Source: Adineta ricciae (lineage: Eukaryota; Rotifera; Eurotatoria; Adinetida; Adinetidae). From it: a DNA stretch of 64,000 nucleotides. The notes under the pieces are model-generated. The model made no database searches and was not told the DNA's origin. It saw only the letters and a program-made list of their open reading frames with translations. The first letter of the stretch is position 1. The number at the start of each line of letters is the position of its first letter. The stretch spans positions 62,001 to 126,000 of the forward strand of contig CAJNOJ010000247.1 of NCBI GenBank assembly GCA_905250025.1, written 5' to 3'. The position numbers and the translations under genes were made by a program. Of this stretch, positions 36,305 to 46,834 are shown one piece after another.

Positions 36305-36613
36305 CTACGCACAAGCTTGGATCAAAATGACTACTCGAGTAAAGTACGAATTTAGTACAATAAAATCTAATCTATTGTCACCATTGAAATCACCCGTGAT
36401 TAATCCAAAGGGTGAGCCAGGACTTCCGATTGAAAATATCAATGGCGATGAGAACACGCTTTCACCAATACCAAACCGAAGATCCAATTGATTTTTATAA
36501 TTAAGAACCACTGCAAGATCTGCATAGCCATCATTGTTAAAATCCACAGCAACTAATGAATTGGGCGCACTATACGCTCCGGTTGAATATGCGGTGTGTT
36601 GCGCAAAAGTGCC
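36305..36613 (-). CDS. FG-GAP protein family 2, C-terminal end, cut by gap
   Basis: Encodes the last repeats (SLVAVDFNNDGYADLAVVLN, GDFNGDNRLDFIVLNSYF) and the natural C-terminus ILIQACA, with the stop at 36305. This supplies the end missing from the copies at 50865 and 62445. Bases 36432-36613 are identical by eye to 62445-62626 but differ at several sites from the 50865 copy, so this piece most likely continues into 62445. Confidence 0.8.
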   Translation of the reverse strand, partial: GTFAQHTAYSTGAYSAPNSLVAVDFNNDGYADLAVVLNYKNQLDLRFGIGESVFSSPLIFSIGSPGSPFGLITGDFNGDNRLDFIVLNSYFTRVVILIQACA

Positions 36614-36614
36614 N
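36614..36614. other. Assembly junction (single n)
   Basis: Joins the 3' end of an FG-GAP family 2 gene to exon 1 of an FG-GAP family 1 gene. The chimeric open frame across it is artefactual. Confidence 0.95.
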
Positions 36615-36924
36615 CGGATTGGAAACTTTGTATTAGTATTGATGTTCGATTGATAAACTTGAAAGTACAGCGAACATTTGATGTTATCCAAATCGAAGTA
36701 GAGTTATAACTGAATAGTTGACAAGTCTGATTCATATGAAAATAATTTAAAGCAACTATAAGTGATTGGTTTAATGTTAACAATAATGCACATGTGCATT
36801 GCTCGAGAGTTACATTGACCAATGTTGTATTGATTGTGGCAACCATTGTATTATTTTCCATTTTACCAATATAAACAGATTGTACAATAGGAAATAATGA
36901 TAAAATAGCGATTATGCAGAACAT
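36615..36924 (-). CDS. FG-GAP protein family 1, N-terminal exon, cut by gap
   Basis: Encodes the signal peptide (MFCIIAILSLFPIVQSVYIG) and most of the Cys/Asn-rich N-terminal domain, up to TSILIQSFQS. It completes the gene truncated at 26806, with which it shares a 203-base identical overlap. It is therefore probably the 5' end of the 25335-26806 gene rather than a separate gene. Confidence 0.8.
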
Positions 36925-38197
36925 TTTCTATTCGCACAACTGTTTCTCCAACAACTAGTATATGAACGTTTCTGATTATTTAGCTCTTTTCAATGTTTGA
37001 AGTTGCCTTCAGTTAAATATTTAATTAAAAGAAAAAAAAGATGCTTTTTACATGAAGCAATTGTCGGGAAACCTTCACTATACTTACATTAGCAATACTC
37101 ATAAGAAAGAAAACAAATAAAAATACAATTTCCTGAATTTTGTTGGACACAAGATAGATAAAACATCGCTCTGTTTTTTGTCATCTTGTTTAAACTTTTT
37201 TCTTCTTTGGTTATTGTTGATGATTACAATAAACTAAATTATTTCAACAGATTTTCTTGTTACGATTGGCATAGCAACAATTAACAATACACAGTATTCA
37301 TTCTCTATATCGTGTGAATAAAGTAAAAGTACAAAAGGTATCATCGGAAGTTATCAAGCTTGAAATTGAAGCCATGTTGCGATACGATAATCTTATAATC
37401 AAACAATAAACCTTGTTCACGATGTTGCATATCGTTTCGTTGAAATCCATTCTCCTTCATCAACAATGAAAATTATTTTCACAGATCTTTCGACAAACAT
37501 TTACAGAAGAAAAAAAAAGAAATTTGTTGTTTCCTTTTCTAACAATGGCAATTAATTTTTCTTATTCTTGTTCAAGACAGATAGAAACCGGAAAAATAAG
37601 TGCGACTTGAGAATTTCATATAGCAGCTGTATTGCCAGTCGAGTATATGCTATCTGCACATGGAAGCTCCATTTTCAAGATTGTCTTTAACTCTTCGTAC
37701 CTTTGCATGAACATGACAATTTTTATGGAGAATTCTTTTCGCGCTGTCAACACTATGATCTGTAATGTTCATTGAAAAATGTTAATCAAGTTTTAAACTG
37801 ATATAAAATTAGACTTTAAATGTTTCTTATACAGAAAAAGTGTCATTTCCTATAATGTAACTATATGGTATAACGTCCAGAGATCAGTGAGGCATTAAGA
37901 CCGAACCAGTGGTATTCGAATTTGTGCGACATGTATCACAAATGAAACATATCTAAAAATAGGCAACATCGACGTATTTTCGACAGTATATACAGAGAAA
38001 ATTACTAATACTTCCAATTATAATTTTGCCTGAGCTGGGACATCGCTACTCCTCATGCATAGTATTGAGATCGATGAAAGTAAAAGTGCCAATATCCACT
38101 TTTCTATTTCTGAAATTATTAATAAAATCAATGCAAGTATCTTTACACACACATTCGATGCTAACAAATGTCCTACAATTCAGTGAATTAACGAAAG
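36925..38197. other. Spacer, second copy of 29801-30730
   Basis: Colinear with 29801-30730 apart from a roughly 400-base stretch (about 37600-37990) absent from the other copy. No gene recognised. Confidence 0.5.
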
Positions 38198-38620
38198 CTA
38201 TGGACTACACACAAATAGAATATCAGTAAATATTTTCGTTGAAAGGAACAGGGGGAAAAGTCGAAGAGCTCTGTGTCTTTTAGATGAAAGCTTGATTTGC
38301 AGCAAAATAGAACCATCGGCTTGAAGAAGCACTTTATCGGTGAATTCTAATTGGACATCACCGGATGGGATATGAATTAAAATCGAATTGAGATCTTTAT
38401 ATGACGAGCGTCTGACTCTTAATGGTTTCAGTGAAATATATTTTGTGATGAGATCATCATTCGACGAAGGAACATGAATATACGACGTGTCGCTTAAAAT
38501 CAGGGGAAAAGTCTGCTTTACTCTCATAAGATTTACACACGATTGAATTGATCGACGAATATCGAAAACAAAAGTATAAACAAGTCCGTACCGTACCGTT
38601 CTTGAAAGGAACTCTCACAC
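38198..38620 (-). pseudogene. Unrecognised decaying gene fragment
   Basis: An open minus-strand frame of about 135 codons includes TFVFDIRRSIQSCVNLMRVK, DLITKYISLKPLRVRRSSYK and LEFTDKVLLQADGSILLQIK. The counterpart at about 30800-31090 has several amino-acid changes and stops. The pattern looks like former protein-coding sequence, but the family is unknown to me. Confidence 0.35.
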
Positions 38621-39007
38621 TGATATCGTAGTAAAACATGAGCAGTTGCAGCTCGGATAGAAGTAAAATATTACTTGCATTTATATAAAAATAGAGTTTT
38701 TTCTAAGATGGCACGAGTCAATACGAAGAGAACGTCCCTTATTTTCCCCTCTGTATGTTATATTCAAAGAAAATAGAAGATAATGGGAGAGAATATGATA
38801 CTTTTTAACCCTTTCATATTCTTCAAAGGCTTTTAGTTTTCAAATTAGTCCCGTGGGCGATCCATTAACACTCGAGTGCACTTCTGGCACTCTCGTCTTT
38901 TTTTTAAATTTTTAGACTCATTGATTCACGACTAGTAGAAGTTCTGAGAATTACGCCGACGATAAGATCTATCAGTCATGAACGACTTTCGTTTGTTCGG
39001 AAGCATA

Positions 39008-39858
39008 ATGTCAAGACGAGAAAGTTCTGCTCCGATTCGTTCATTCATTATACTATCGTTTATAATCATTTATAGTCATTGTGTCAATAATCCTGTAGTA
39101 GGCAATGGTAAAGTTTTTGTTAACTTTCACTATCAATCCTATTCAAATACTTCTTTCCTTGGTCAAATGTCGGTTCGGTCAAATCTTTTTTGTATTACCG
39201 CATGCATACAAAATCCTAACTGTCGAACATCAACATTCGATACCGCAAATCGTAACTGTTTGCTGTACACAGAATTTACAGCACTTGGCCAACTTATTCC
39301 GAATAATGGCATGGTAACTTTTCAAAGTCGAAGTAAGTGTTTCTCCTTGGAATTTTCCTTTTGTGTGATACATATTTCCGATGTCTAAGTCAAAAGTTAC
39401 TATGCTGCCGATTTTATGGGACATAAGTGCTTTATCTGGTCAATAGAGGTCTACTTTAACCTCTACTATGTTCGACCATGGAGATATGTTCATTTTAAGA
39501 GAATTAGCACTTTATTAAGGATCTGATGTGATAGTTCTTTCTTGCCTTTTCTTCTATCAAAACATGTCAATTGACGGACACTTAGAATGAAATACATCTT
39601 GATTTATTAGATCCACGGAATTGTTTTAATTGGGCGACTGAATATGATACTGATCATCCGTGGGGCGATTTGGATAACATGAATGGAATAAATAAAACAC
39701 AATGTTTTCGATGGTGTGAAATGACAGTCAATTGTGTTGGCGCTGCAATTCGTTTAGCTTCTGGTTCTAATTCGACCGGGCACTGCTATATTAAAGAAAA
39801 CATTCAATTTTACTATCTAGTTCCTGTAGCTAACCTTGTGACTTGGTATTGTAGTTAA
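39008..39858 (+). CDS. Secreted protein with two PAN/apple-like modules
   Basis: Exons 39008..39332 and 39611..39858 encode 190 residues. ATG 39008 was chosen because the upstream ATG at 38978 is not kept in the other copy. A hydrophobic N-terminus (FIILSFIIIYSHC) is probably a signal peptide. Exon 1 carries a PAN-like cysteine pattern (FCITACIQNPNCRTSTFD, NRNCLLYTE) and exon 2 a second one (NCFNWATEYDT, NKTQCFRWCEMTVNCVGAA, GHCYIKENI, TWYCS). PAN/apple modules bind proteins or carbohydrates outside the cell. Partner unknown. The allele-like copy at 31523-32372 has a premature stop. Confidence 0.72.
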
Positions 39859-40217
39859 CAGTGGTGCACAGTACCTTTCTCTTTATTATTAACTTATGCA
39901 TTCACTAATCCTAATATATTCATTTTGAGAATTCCAGTTGAGTCATTTTCTTTTGTTTGCTTGAACTTCAATGCTCGGCACAGATATACTTGTGAAAATC
40001 TACTAATGCTGTTTGCTTTATCTATACTCAATACAATGTCTCGGTTTTTTAAAATGATGATCATATATGTAAAGAAATACATAGATGTCATAATGCCGTT
40101 ACGACGAGTATCGTCAGCCGAACGTCACGATACGCTCACCCTCAAGATGGATGAATAGGTGGTATTCCAAAAACTCGATGAATTTCGACGTGTCGTTGAA
40201 TTCACAAATTTTTATTA

Positions 40218-41055
40218 GTGAAGCATGTATTTCATCGATTTTGTTGCATTTTTCATCGACCCTTCTCACGTTTTTTCATACGTGATTTCTCCCTTTTTGG
40301 ACACGATCGCTTGGACGCGACAGGCTACTTCGGATCATCGAATTCCACTGATCAATACTTCATTCTCTCCTTAGTTTATCAGAATGGAAGCAACAACACA
40401 CTGCATGGTGCTTTAGCTTGTCAAAATCTCTTCATTCCAACAGCATTTACTTTCAATCAGGATGAGATGTATTCTTATCTCGCTCTTGTTCTTCTCAACG
40501 CAACGATTCGTTTTAACAGTAATACAAATTCGACGTTTGTTTTTGATCATATCGACGCATTTGCACTGCAATCATTATGCGCATATGAATATTCGGCATT
40601 GAATTCCAGCGATTTTTGTTCGTTGTTCACATTAAACGAATGGCGAGGGTTTGAATAAGCGTTGAATTTAGCTTTTTACAATGTTTATGCATTCGGAAAC
40701 GAAACTGGTCGAGCTCAAGGGTTTGGTTATATCTAAGAATTACTCGCTCGATTTCAACATCGATTAATTAACATCAGCCATTCATCTCAAGCATTTCCCC
40801 CACCGAACGGAAAAGATCAGATATCAATCATCTTCGTTTGTGGTGCGAACGAAGTTAAATAAAAGTATTTTACCATTGAATTCAATTCGAGGAGGGTTTT
40901 GTTCACGAGAAAGACAAGATGGTTTATGTTCGATAGAAAATTTTCTTGCAAGTCAAATCAATGCAAGTACAATGGCGAATTTCGATTATGTTTGTTTCGG
41001 AAATTATACACTTGATAAAAATGTTCGTATCACCGATGGAACTCTCTTTCCATAA
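40218..41055 (+). pseudogene. Histidine acid phosphatase / phytase-like relic
   Basis: Coding stretches in one main frame with in-frame stops. SLCAYEYSALNSSDFCSLFT and LNEWRGFE are followed by TAA, then ALNLAFYNVYAFGNETGRAQ, GFGYI and another stop, and ELLARFQHRL. 40840-41055 encodes the C-terminal NFDYVCFGNYTLDK region. The FCSLFT-x-x-EW...YGxGN...AQGxGY-x-ELLAR order is that of the C-terminal half of secreted histidine acid phosphatases or phytases. The N-terminal RHG catalytic motif is missing. Non-functional. Confidence 0.65.
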
Positions 41056-41072
41056 ATGAATAAGCTTTCCTA

Positions 41073-42242
41073 TTAGTTCAATTCAGTTAACAGTTCTTTT
41101 GTATGTTGATGTTTTAATGTAATATGAAGTTCGATTTCGTTCGGATTGGAAGTTGGAAGAATAAAAATAAGACCATCGAATAGAATCGAAGGAATACGAA
41201 ATGCACGTGGAGTTCCTTTACCAAAATCGCATTGATACAAAGGAAATTTCGACCAATTACTGATGGATAGATCAACACCACCATGTGCTTCCCATCCTAA
41301 ATAAATCGGAGATTGATGATGATATTTCGCCATGTAAGCCAGAGCGGATTGAAGATATTCTCGATTCATAAATTTTCGTTTATCGAGATTGATCTGTTCG
41401 GCAAGTTGAGTAACGGTTCGATGAAGAAGATCGGTCATTGAAAAAGAAAAACAAATGTAAAAACTGGCATTACCAAAGTAGTTTTCATCGATATCTGGTA
41501 AGAACATTCGAGTATTCAATGCCATACCGACTTTAACGGTTGTTTCGGATGGCAATTGACGAATTCGACTGATGGTTTGTGTTAACCAACCGACAAGAAC
41601 ATCATTTGTCGATAATTTTTCATTGGTAATACCAAGTTTAGTGAATAAATTCTCTTTAGTGAAATGTTTGATCACGGTTTGTGTTGAAGAAAGGAAATCG
41701 AACGAATGAATCGGTTCGATAACACTCATTTCTTTATGTTCAAACTGAATTGTAGATGAATTCGCCAGATAGTTTAACTTCGATCGATCATGATCAAGTA
41801 AAGTCGGTCTTTTACCTTTCAACCATAAAGAAAAACGTTGTCCTAATAAACTAAATCCATGTCCATCAGAGAAATAATGATGACAACCAAAAACTAAGAT
41901 GGTTCCATCATCGAAACGAATCTGATGTAAGAAAATCAAAGGTGAAACATCATTTGGTTTGAAACTATATGGAAATAAATCATCAATTGATGAGTCATTG
42001 TGGAAATATTTTGATAGACTTTCATTTGAACGAGATTCATAAGAAAACACTTGTCGATCTTCACCACAATCGACAATTTGTTCATTTTTGATACATTGAA
42101 ATGCTTGTGGACAGTAAATATGAAGAAATTCCAAAAAATCCTTTTCCAGACTATTGATTTCATAGTCGAAGATAAGTAAAGAACGAATGTAAGCACACGG
42201 CATAAGAACATCGCATAATGAGAGACATGTTGATTTCGCCAT
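41073..42242 (-). CDS. BAHD-family acyltransferase
   Basis: 389 residues, single exon. HHYFSDGHGF (about 121-130) contains the HxxxD catalytic motif and CDFGKG (about 338-343) the DFGxG structural motif, spaced as in BAHD enzymes. Length is slightly under the 430-460 usual in plants. BAHD enzymes transfer acyl groups from CoA to alcohols or amines and are known mainly from plants and fungi, so an animal copy implies horizontal transfer. The acceptor cannot be predicted. A broken second copy lies at 45661-46269. Convergent with the phosphatase relic. Confidence 0.85.
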   Translation of the reverse strand: MAKSTCLSLCDVLMPCAYIRSLLIFDYEINSLEKDFLEFLHIYCPQAFQCIKNEQIVDCGEDRQVFSYESRSNESLSKYFHNDSSIDDLFPYSFKPNDVSPLIFLHQIRFDDGTILVFGCHHYFSDGHGFSLLGQRFSLWLKGKRPTLLDHDRSKLNYLANSSTIQFEHKEMSVIEPIHSFDFLSSTQTVIKHFTKENLFTKLGITNEKLSTNDVLVGWLTQTISRIRQLPSETTVKVGMALNTRMFLPDIDENYFGNASFYICFSFSMTDLLHRTVTQLAEQINLDKRKFMNREYLQSALAYMAKYHHQSPIYLGWEAHGGVDLSISNWSKFPLYQCDFGKGTPRAFRIPSILFDGLIFILPTSNPNEIELHITLKHQHTKELLTELN

Positions 42243-42841
42243 CGACTCAGTGAAAATGAGTCAACGACGAAATAAAACGCCACGTCGTTTTGTTTTGTCA
42301 CAATTACTCACCATAACGTTCTTGCACAATCTGTCGTGAATAAACGCAGTGGTTAAAGTTTCGGTAGTATTTGTGTTTAATAAGGAAAACGACTTTCCTT
42401 AGAATGGAAAAAGTAGCAATCAATTTTGAAAGTTACAATAAAAGCCACTACAAAATAGGTTTCCTTTCCTAGATGGTATTTCACCGAGAGAGAGATGTTG
42501 CCTATCGGTCCTTTAACTCATTCAAAAAGGTAGAAAAATCGTTCGAAACAACAAGTGTTATTCTCTACGAATAGATATCAAACCATCGCCATCACGTCAT
42601 CTTTCGTTAATGATTGGAAAACTGAAGAAATTCACTTTCATTGCAAATCACTTTGTGTTCTTTGAAGCGTCATTTGATGGTTTTTTCGCTTTGAATATAA
42701 ATCAAATTTATTGAATGTGATGTTCGATCTTTTTCTGAGAAAGGTTTTTCGAACAAAGATTTTTAATCAGATTATCCTAATGAAATGCTTCGTGTCTTGA
42801 TTTTTACAATATAATCGAAATTACTACTGAAAAAATTAATT
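42243..42841. other. Spacer between BAHD and NHL genes
   Basis: Colinear with 46270-46834. It forms the BAHD 5' region and the NHL 3' region. No gene seen. Confidence 0.5.
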
Positions 42842-44398
42842 TCAAAGGTGAACTAAATCAAATCGTTGAATGCGATGATTTCGATAATCACCAACATAAA
42901 GATTTCTTTCACCATCAAATGATAAACCAAAAGGATAAAACAATTGATTTGGTTCATTTCCTTCTCCATTTCCACCAACAGTTATTTCACCTTCTTCATC
43001 TCCTTCACACCATCGCATTATTCGATGGTTCACATAATCTGCAACATAAATTCGACCCTCATGATCAACAGTGACTCCTCGAGGATGACTCAATTGATTC
43101 AGATTCTCTCCTTTTCCATTTCCACCAGCAACAACAATTCCTTCCTGCGCATCTTTTCTCCATTTCATCACGCGATGGTTTTCCACATCTGAAACATAAA
43201 GAGATTGTTCATCATCGACAAACAGAAAAGTTGGACATTTGAACTGATTGAGTTGATCTCCTTTTCCATTTCCACCAGCAACCACTCGTCCTTCACCCTT
43301 TTCTCCTATTTTCCATCTTCTCACTTCATCTTTCCCCCAATCAGAGACATAAACAAATCCAAATTTATCCATTGTTAACCGCCAACAGCTAATATTGTCA
43401 ATGAGAATCTCCGACTGATTTGTGTTCAAAAACCATCGCATTACTCTTCGATTTTCACAATCCGCGATGATGATCGAATTATTTTGTTCATCAAAAATTA
43501 CATCCGTTGGCTCATTCAATTGATTCAAACTGTTTCCTCTTCCATTTCCACCAGCCACAATTGTTCCTTGATTTTCGTTTCTTTTCCATCGAACAATTCG
43601 ATGATTCCCCAAATCCGCAATAAAAATATTTTGAAGTTTGTCGATAAATATTCCAACAGGATCTGAAAGTTGATTTAATTTGTCTCCTTTTCCATTTCCT
43701 CCACAGATTGTCGATCCACTTTGTTTCCATTTCCTCAAAATTAATTCTAAACAAAGAAAAACGAATTCTTTTTTCATTAAGATTAACGCTTTTTCCTACA
43801 AAGACGTTAGCAAAGAAACATCTGAAAAGTCTTTTCCAAATCGAAATCGATTTAATTTTAACTATTGAAAAGAATATTCAAATAAAAATGAATTCAAATT
43901 GATTTTGAAAGAAAAGGAAAAGATATTCATTTGTTGATTTGATTAAAATGAGGAACGAATTGACGATTTCGTTAAATAAAGATCGTCAAACTTCACTCAA
44001 TTTCAACAATTTTCATTTCGATAAAATCAAAATGAAACTTTTCTTCGTTAATTTTCTTTTTCTCTAAAAACCCAAAACTTCTTCTTCATCTTTCATCAAA
44101 ATTCAATTCAATGTCAAATTTCTCACGAATTCTCTCAAAATAAACTCATCTAATCATTTGAGATTATTCGAATCTACAAAAAATTTTCTATTTTTCTTTC
44201 AAATTTCGAGGTTTTCTCGAGATTTATTTAAATTAGAACTTTCTTTCAAATCAATTTTCATTCCCTTGGAAATCTTCACAATTCTCTTATCTTTGAAATC
44301 GTTCACATACTTTGAGCAACTGTTTTCAAAAGTTTTTCGACGAATATTTGTGAATTTTCGTTTGAATTCATTTCCAGTAGATTTTCCGAATGTTTTTT
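42842..44398 (-). pseudogene. TRIM-NHL-like gene, NHL part intact, 5' part broken and cut by gap
   Basis: The NHL exon (42842..43777) is open for 311 codons with about six NHL repeats (GGNGxGxxLNQLxxPxG, NIFIADLGNHRIVRW, NLYVGDYRNHRIQRF), predicting a six-bladed propeller. Upstream on the minus strand, up to the gap at 44399, lies the end of a coiled coil (NENSQIFVEKLLKTVAQS), a GTATGT donor and the next exon. That exon has TGA at 44154-44156 where the other copy has GGA, and a deletion. The B-box is beyond the gap. The better copy is 46835-48782. Confidence 0.65.
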
Positions 44399-44399
44399 N
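44399..44399. other. Assembly junction (single n)
   Basis: Joins the interior of a minus-strand TRIM-NHL gene to the interior of a plus-strand BEN-domain gene. Confidence 0.95.
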
Positions 44400-45264
44400 A
44401 AGCACAAGTCAAGTACGTCCACATCGGCTACTCTACAACAGTTATTGATTACAGTGAAAAAATTCGAATCTCAATATTTGAGACCTATTCTCTTGAAACA
44501 AGAGAAAAACGAATCTACGCTGAAATGTCTGTATAGCAATCAGAAAAAGATGCAAAGTACCTTACGAAAACAAAAGGTAATTCGTTCTTACACAAAAACT
44601 CAATTCATTCTTTTGTTCTAGTTGAACATCTCGTTGACCAATCCAGATGGCATAGATGACTCAATTTATAATGCTGATTATCTCGCGACTTTGGTATGAT
44701 TGATAAATTTGTAGTGATGGATATATAAACATTGAATTTGAACATTCTATTCAGCTGTATACATTAGCCGATGGAACTGTCATTGACTTGTTAAAACATT
44801 CTGGTGTGAAAGAACATGCTAATCGTTACGTGACATCGTTGATGGATGTTATTTTTAAACGTGAAGAGTTAGTCAATTTGGAGACGAAAGATGTGATCAA
44901 AGATGATCGATATCAATTGCTGAAGGGTTTCTATATATTATTGGTTAGTTTTCGTACCATTAACTGATTTTGATTTCAGAAGCAGTTCGAAGTAAGTTTC
45001 GTTTACCTGAAGACGAACTTGAAACCATATGGATTTGGCTTCACAATGTGATCTTGGCTAAGCGTCGAACAATCATCGGGAAAGCAAGAAAAGGTATAGC
45101 AATTAGTATGAAAAGTTTCATTTTTTTATTTTCATTTCTCTTGAATGATAAATCTATTGATTGATGACTACGTTTTAATTTCGAATTCCAAAGGATCAAG
45201 TAAACAAGTTGTTTTCTTTTCATTTATTTTAGCACACGACACGGCAAACAATCACTCCACTTAA
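44400..45264 (+). CDS. BEN-domain protein, N-terminus missing at gap
   Basis: Five exons, 44400..44576, 44622..44693, 44755..44926, 44980..45093 and 45233..45264, give 188 residues with consistent phases and small introns (45-139 bases). The N-terminal visible part is a Ser/Gln/Lys-rich coiled region (ATLQQLLITVKKFE). The C-terminal part ANRYVTSLMDVIFKREELV ... LLKEAVRSKFRLPEDELETI WIWLHNVILAKRRT has the helical pattern of a BEN domain, found in chromatin and DNA-binding proteins and in some mobile elements. The donor of the third intron (GTTTCT) is weak. Function is inferred from the fold only. Confidence 0.6.
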
Positions 45265-45525
45265 TCTGATCGTGTTCTACTGCTGAATATTCGTTGAACT
45301 CAGCTTGCTTATTACTCGGATACAATTTTCCTATGTGATATTTATTGAGTATCCTTTTTTTCGAAACTTATACCTTTGTTATACATGTACTGATGAACAT
45401 AAAATAAATATGAAAGAATAAATTATACTTCTCGCTAAATTTGAAGATTTTGACCATGGATTATCAATAAGGCAACGCATGTCACACTATGAATATCGAA
45501 TTGTGCTAATATGAGGCTCCTTTTT

Positions 45526-45660
45526 GCGATTATCTATAACTGCGATTTTTTTATTGCAGTTACGCGCAGTTGCGATTCATTTTGGCGCAATTGCGCGTAA
45601 CTGCGAAATTTTACCGCAGTTACGCGCAACTGCGTCGCAATCTGACCGCAATAGCAAACA
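45526..45660. repeat. GC-rich inverted and direct short repeats at a gene breakpoint
   Basis: About 130 bases built from variants of GCAGTTACGCGCA and its reverse complement TGCGCGTAACTGC, with CGCAATTGCGCG and CGCAACTGCG units between. It is much richer in CpG than its surroundings, can fold into hairpins, and ends exactly where homology to the intact BAHD gene begins (45661). Confidence 0.6.
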
Positions 45661-46269
45661 TGGGAGTTTAGTGAATAAATTCTCTTTGGTGAAATTTTTT
45701 ATCACGGTTTGTGTTGAAGAAAGGAAATCGAACGAATGAATCGATTCGATAACACTCATTTCTTTATGTTCAAACTGAATTGTAGATGAATTCGCCAGCT
45801 GGTATAACTTCGATCGATCATGATCAAGTAAAGTGGGTCTTTTACCTTTGAACCATAAAGAAAAACGTTGTCCTAATAAACTAAATCTATGTCCATCAGA
45901 GAAATAATGATGTCAACCAAAAATTAAGATGATTCCATCATCGAAACGAATCTGATCTAAGAATATCAAAGGTGAAACATCATTTGGTATGAAACTGTAT
46001 GGAAATAAATCATCAATTGATGAGTCATTGTGGAAATACTTTGATAGACTTTCATTTGAACGAGATTCATACGAGAACACTTGTCGATCTTCACCACAAT
46101 CGACAATTTGTTCATTTTTGATACATTGAAATGCTTGTGGACAGTAAATATGAAGAAATTCCTTTTCCAGACTATTGATTTGATAATTGAAGATAAGTAA
46201 CGAACGAATGTAAGCACACGGCATAAGAACATCGCATAATGAGAGACATGTGGATTTCGCCATCGACAC
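45661..46269 (-). pseudogene. BAHD acyltransferase, truncated and interrupted copy
   Basis: Homologous to the first 60% of 41073-42242. It starts normally (MAKSTCLSLCDVLMPCAYIR) but has a TGA exactly in front of HHYFSDGH, where the intact copy has Cys, and an internal 12-base deletion in the N-terminal part. The C-terminal 40%, with DFGKG, is absent, replaced by the GC-rich repeat at 45526-45660. Non-functional. Confidence 0.8.
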
Positions 46270-46834
46270 AGTGAAAATGAATTAACGACAAAACAAAACG
46301 CCACGTCGTTTTGTTCTTGCACAATCTGTCGTGAGGAAACGTAGTGGTTAAAGTTTCGGTAGTATTTGTGCTTAATAAGGAAAACGACTTTCCTTAGAGT
46401 TGAAAAAGTAGCAATCAATTTTGAAAGTTACAATAAAAACCACTACAAAATAGGTTTCCTTTCCTAGATAGTATTCCACCGAGAGAGAGATGTTGTCTAT
46501 CGATCCTTTGACTCATTCAAAAAGGTAGAAGAATCGATCGAAACAACAGTTGATACTCTACGAATAGATGTCAAACCATCGCCATCAAGTCATATTTCAT
46601 TAATGATTGGAAAATTGAAGAAATTCACTTTCACTGCAAATCACTTTGTGTTCTTCGTAGCTTCATTTGATTGTTATTTCGCTTTGAATATAAATCAAAT
46701 TTATTGAATGTGATGTTCGATCTTTTTGTGAGTAAGTTTTTTCGATCAACGACTTTTAATCACATTATCTTAATCAAATGCTTCGTGTCTTGATTTTTAC
46801 AATATAATTAGAATTACTACTGAAAAAATGAATT
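46270..46834. other. Spacer, second copy of 42243-42841
   Basis: Colinear with the first copy, with small differences. No gene seen. Confidence 0.5.
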
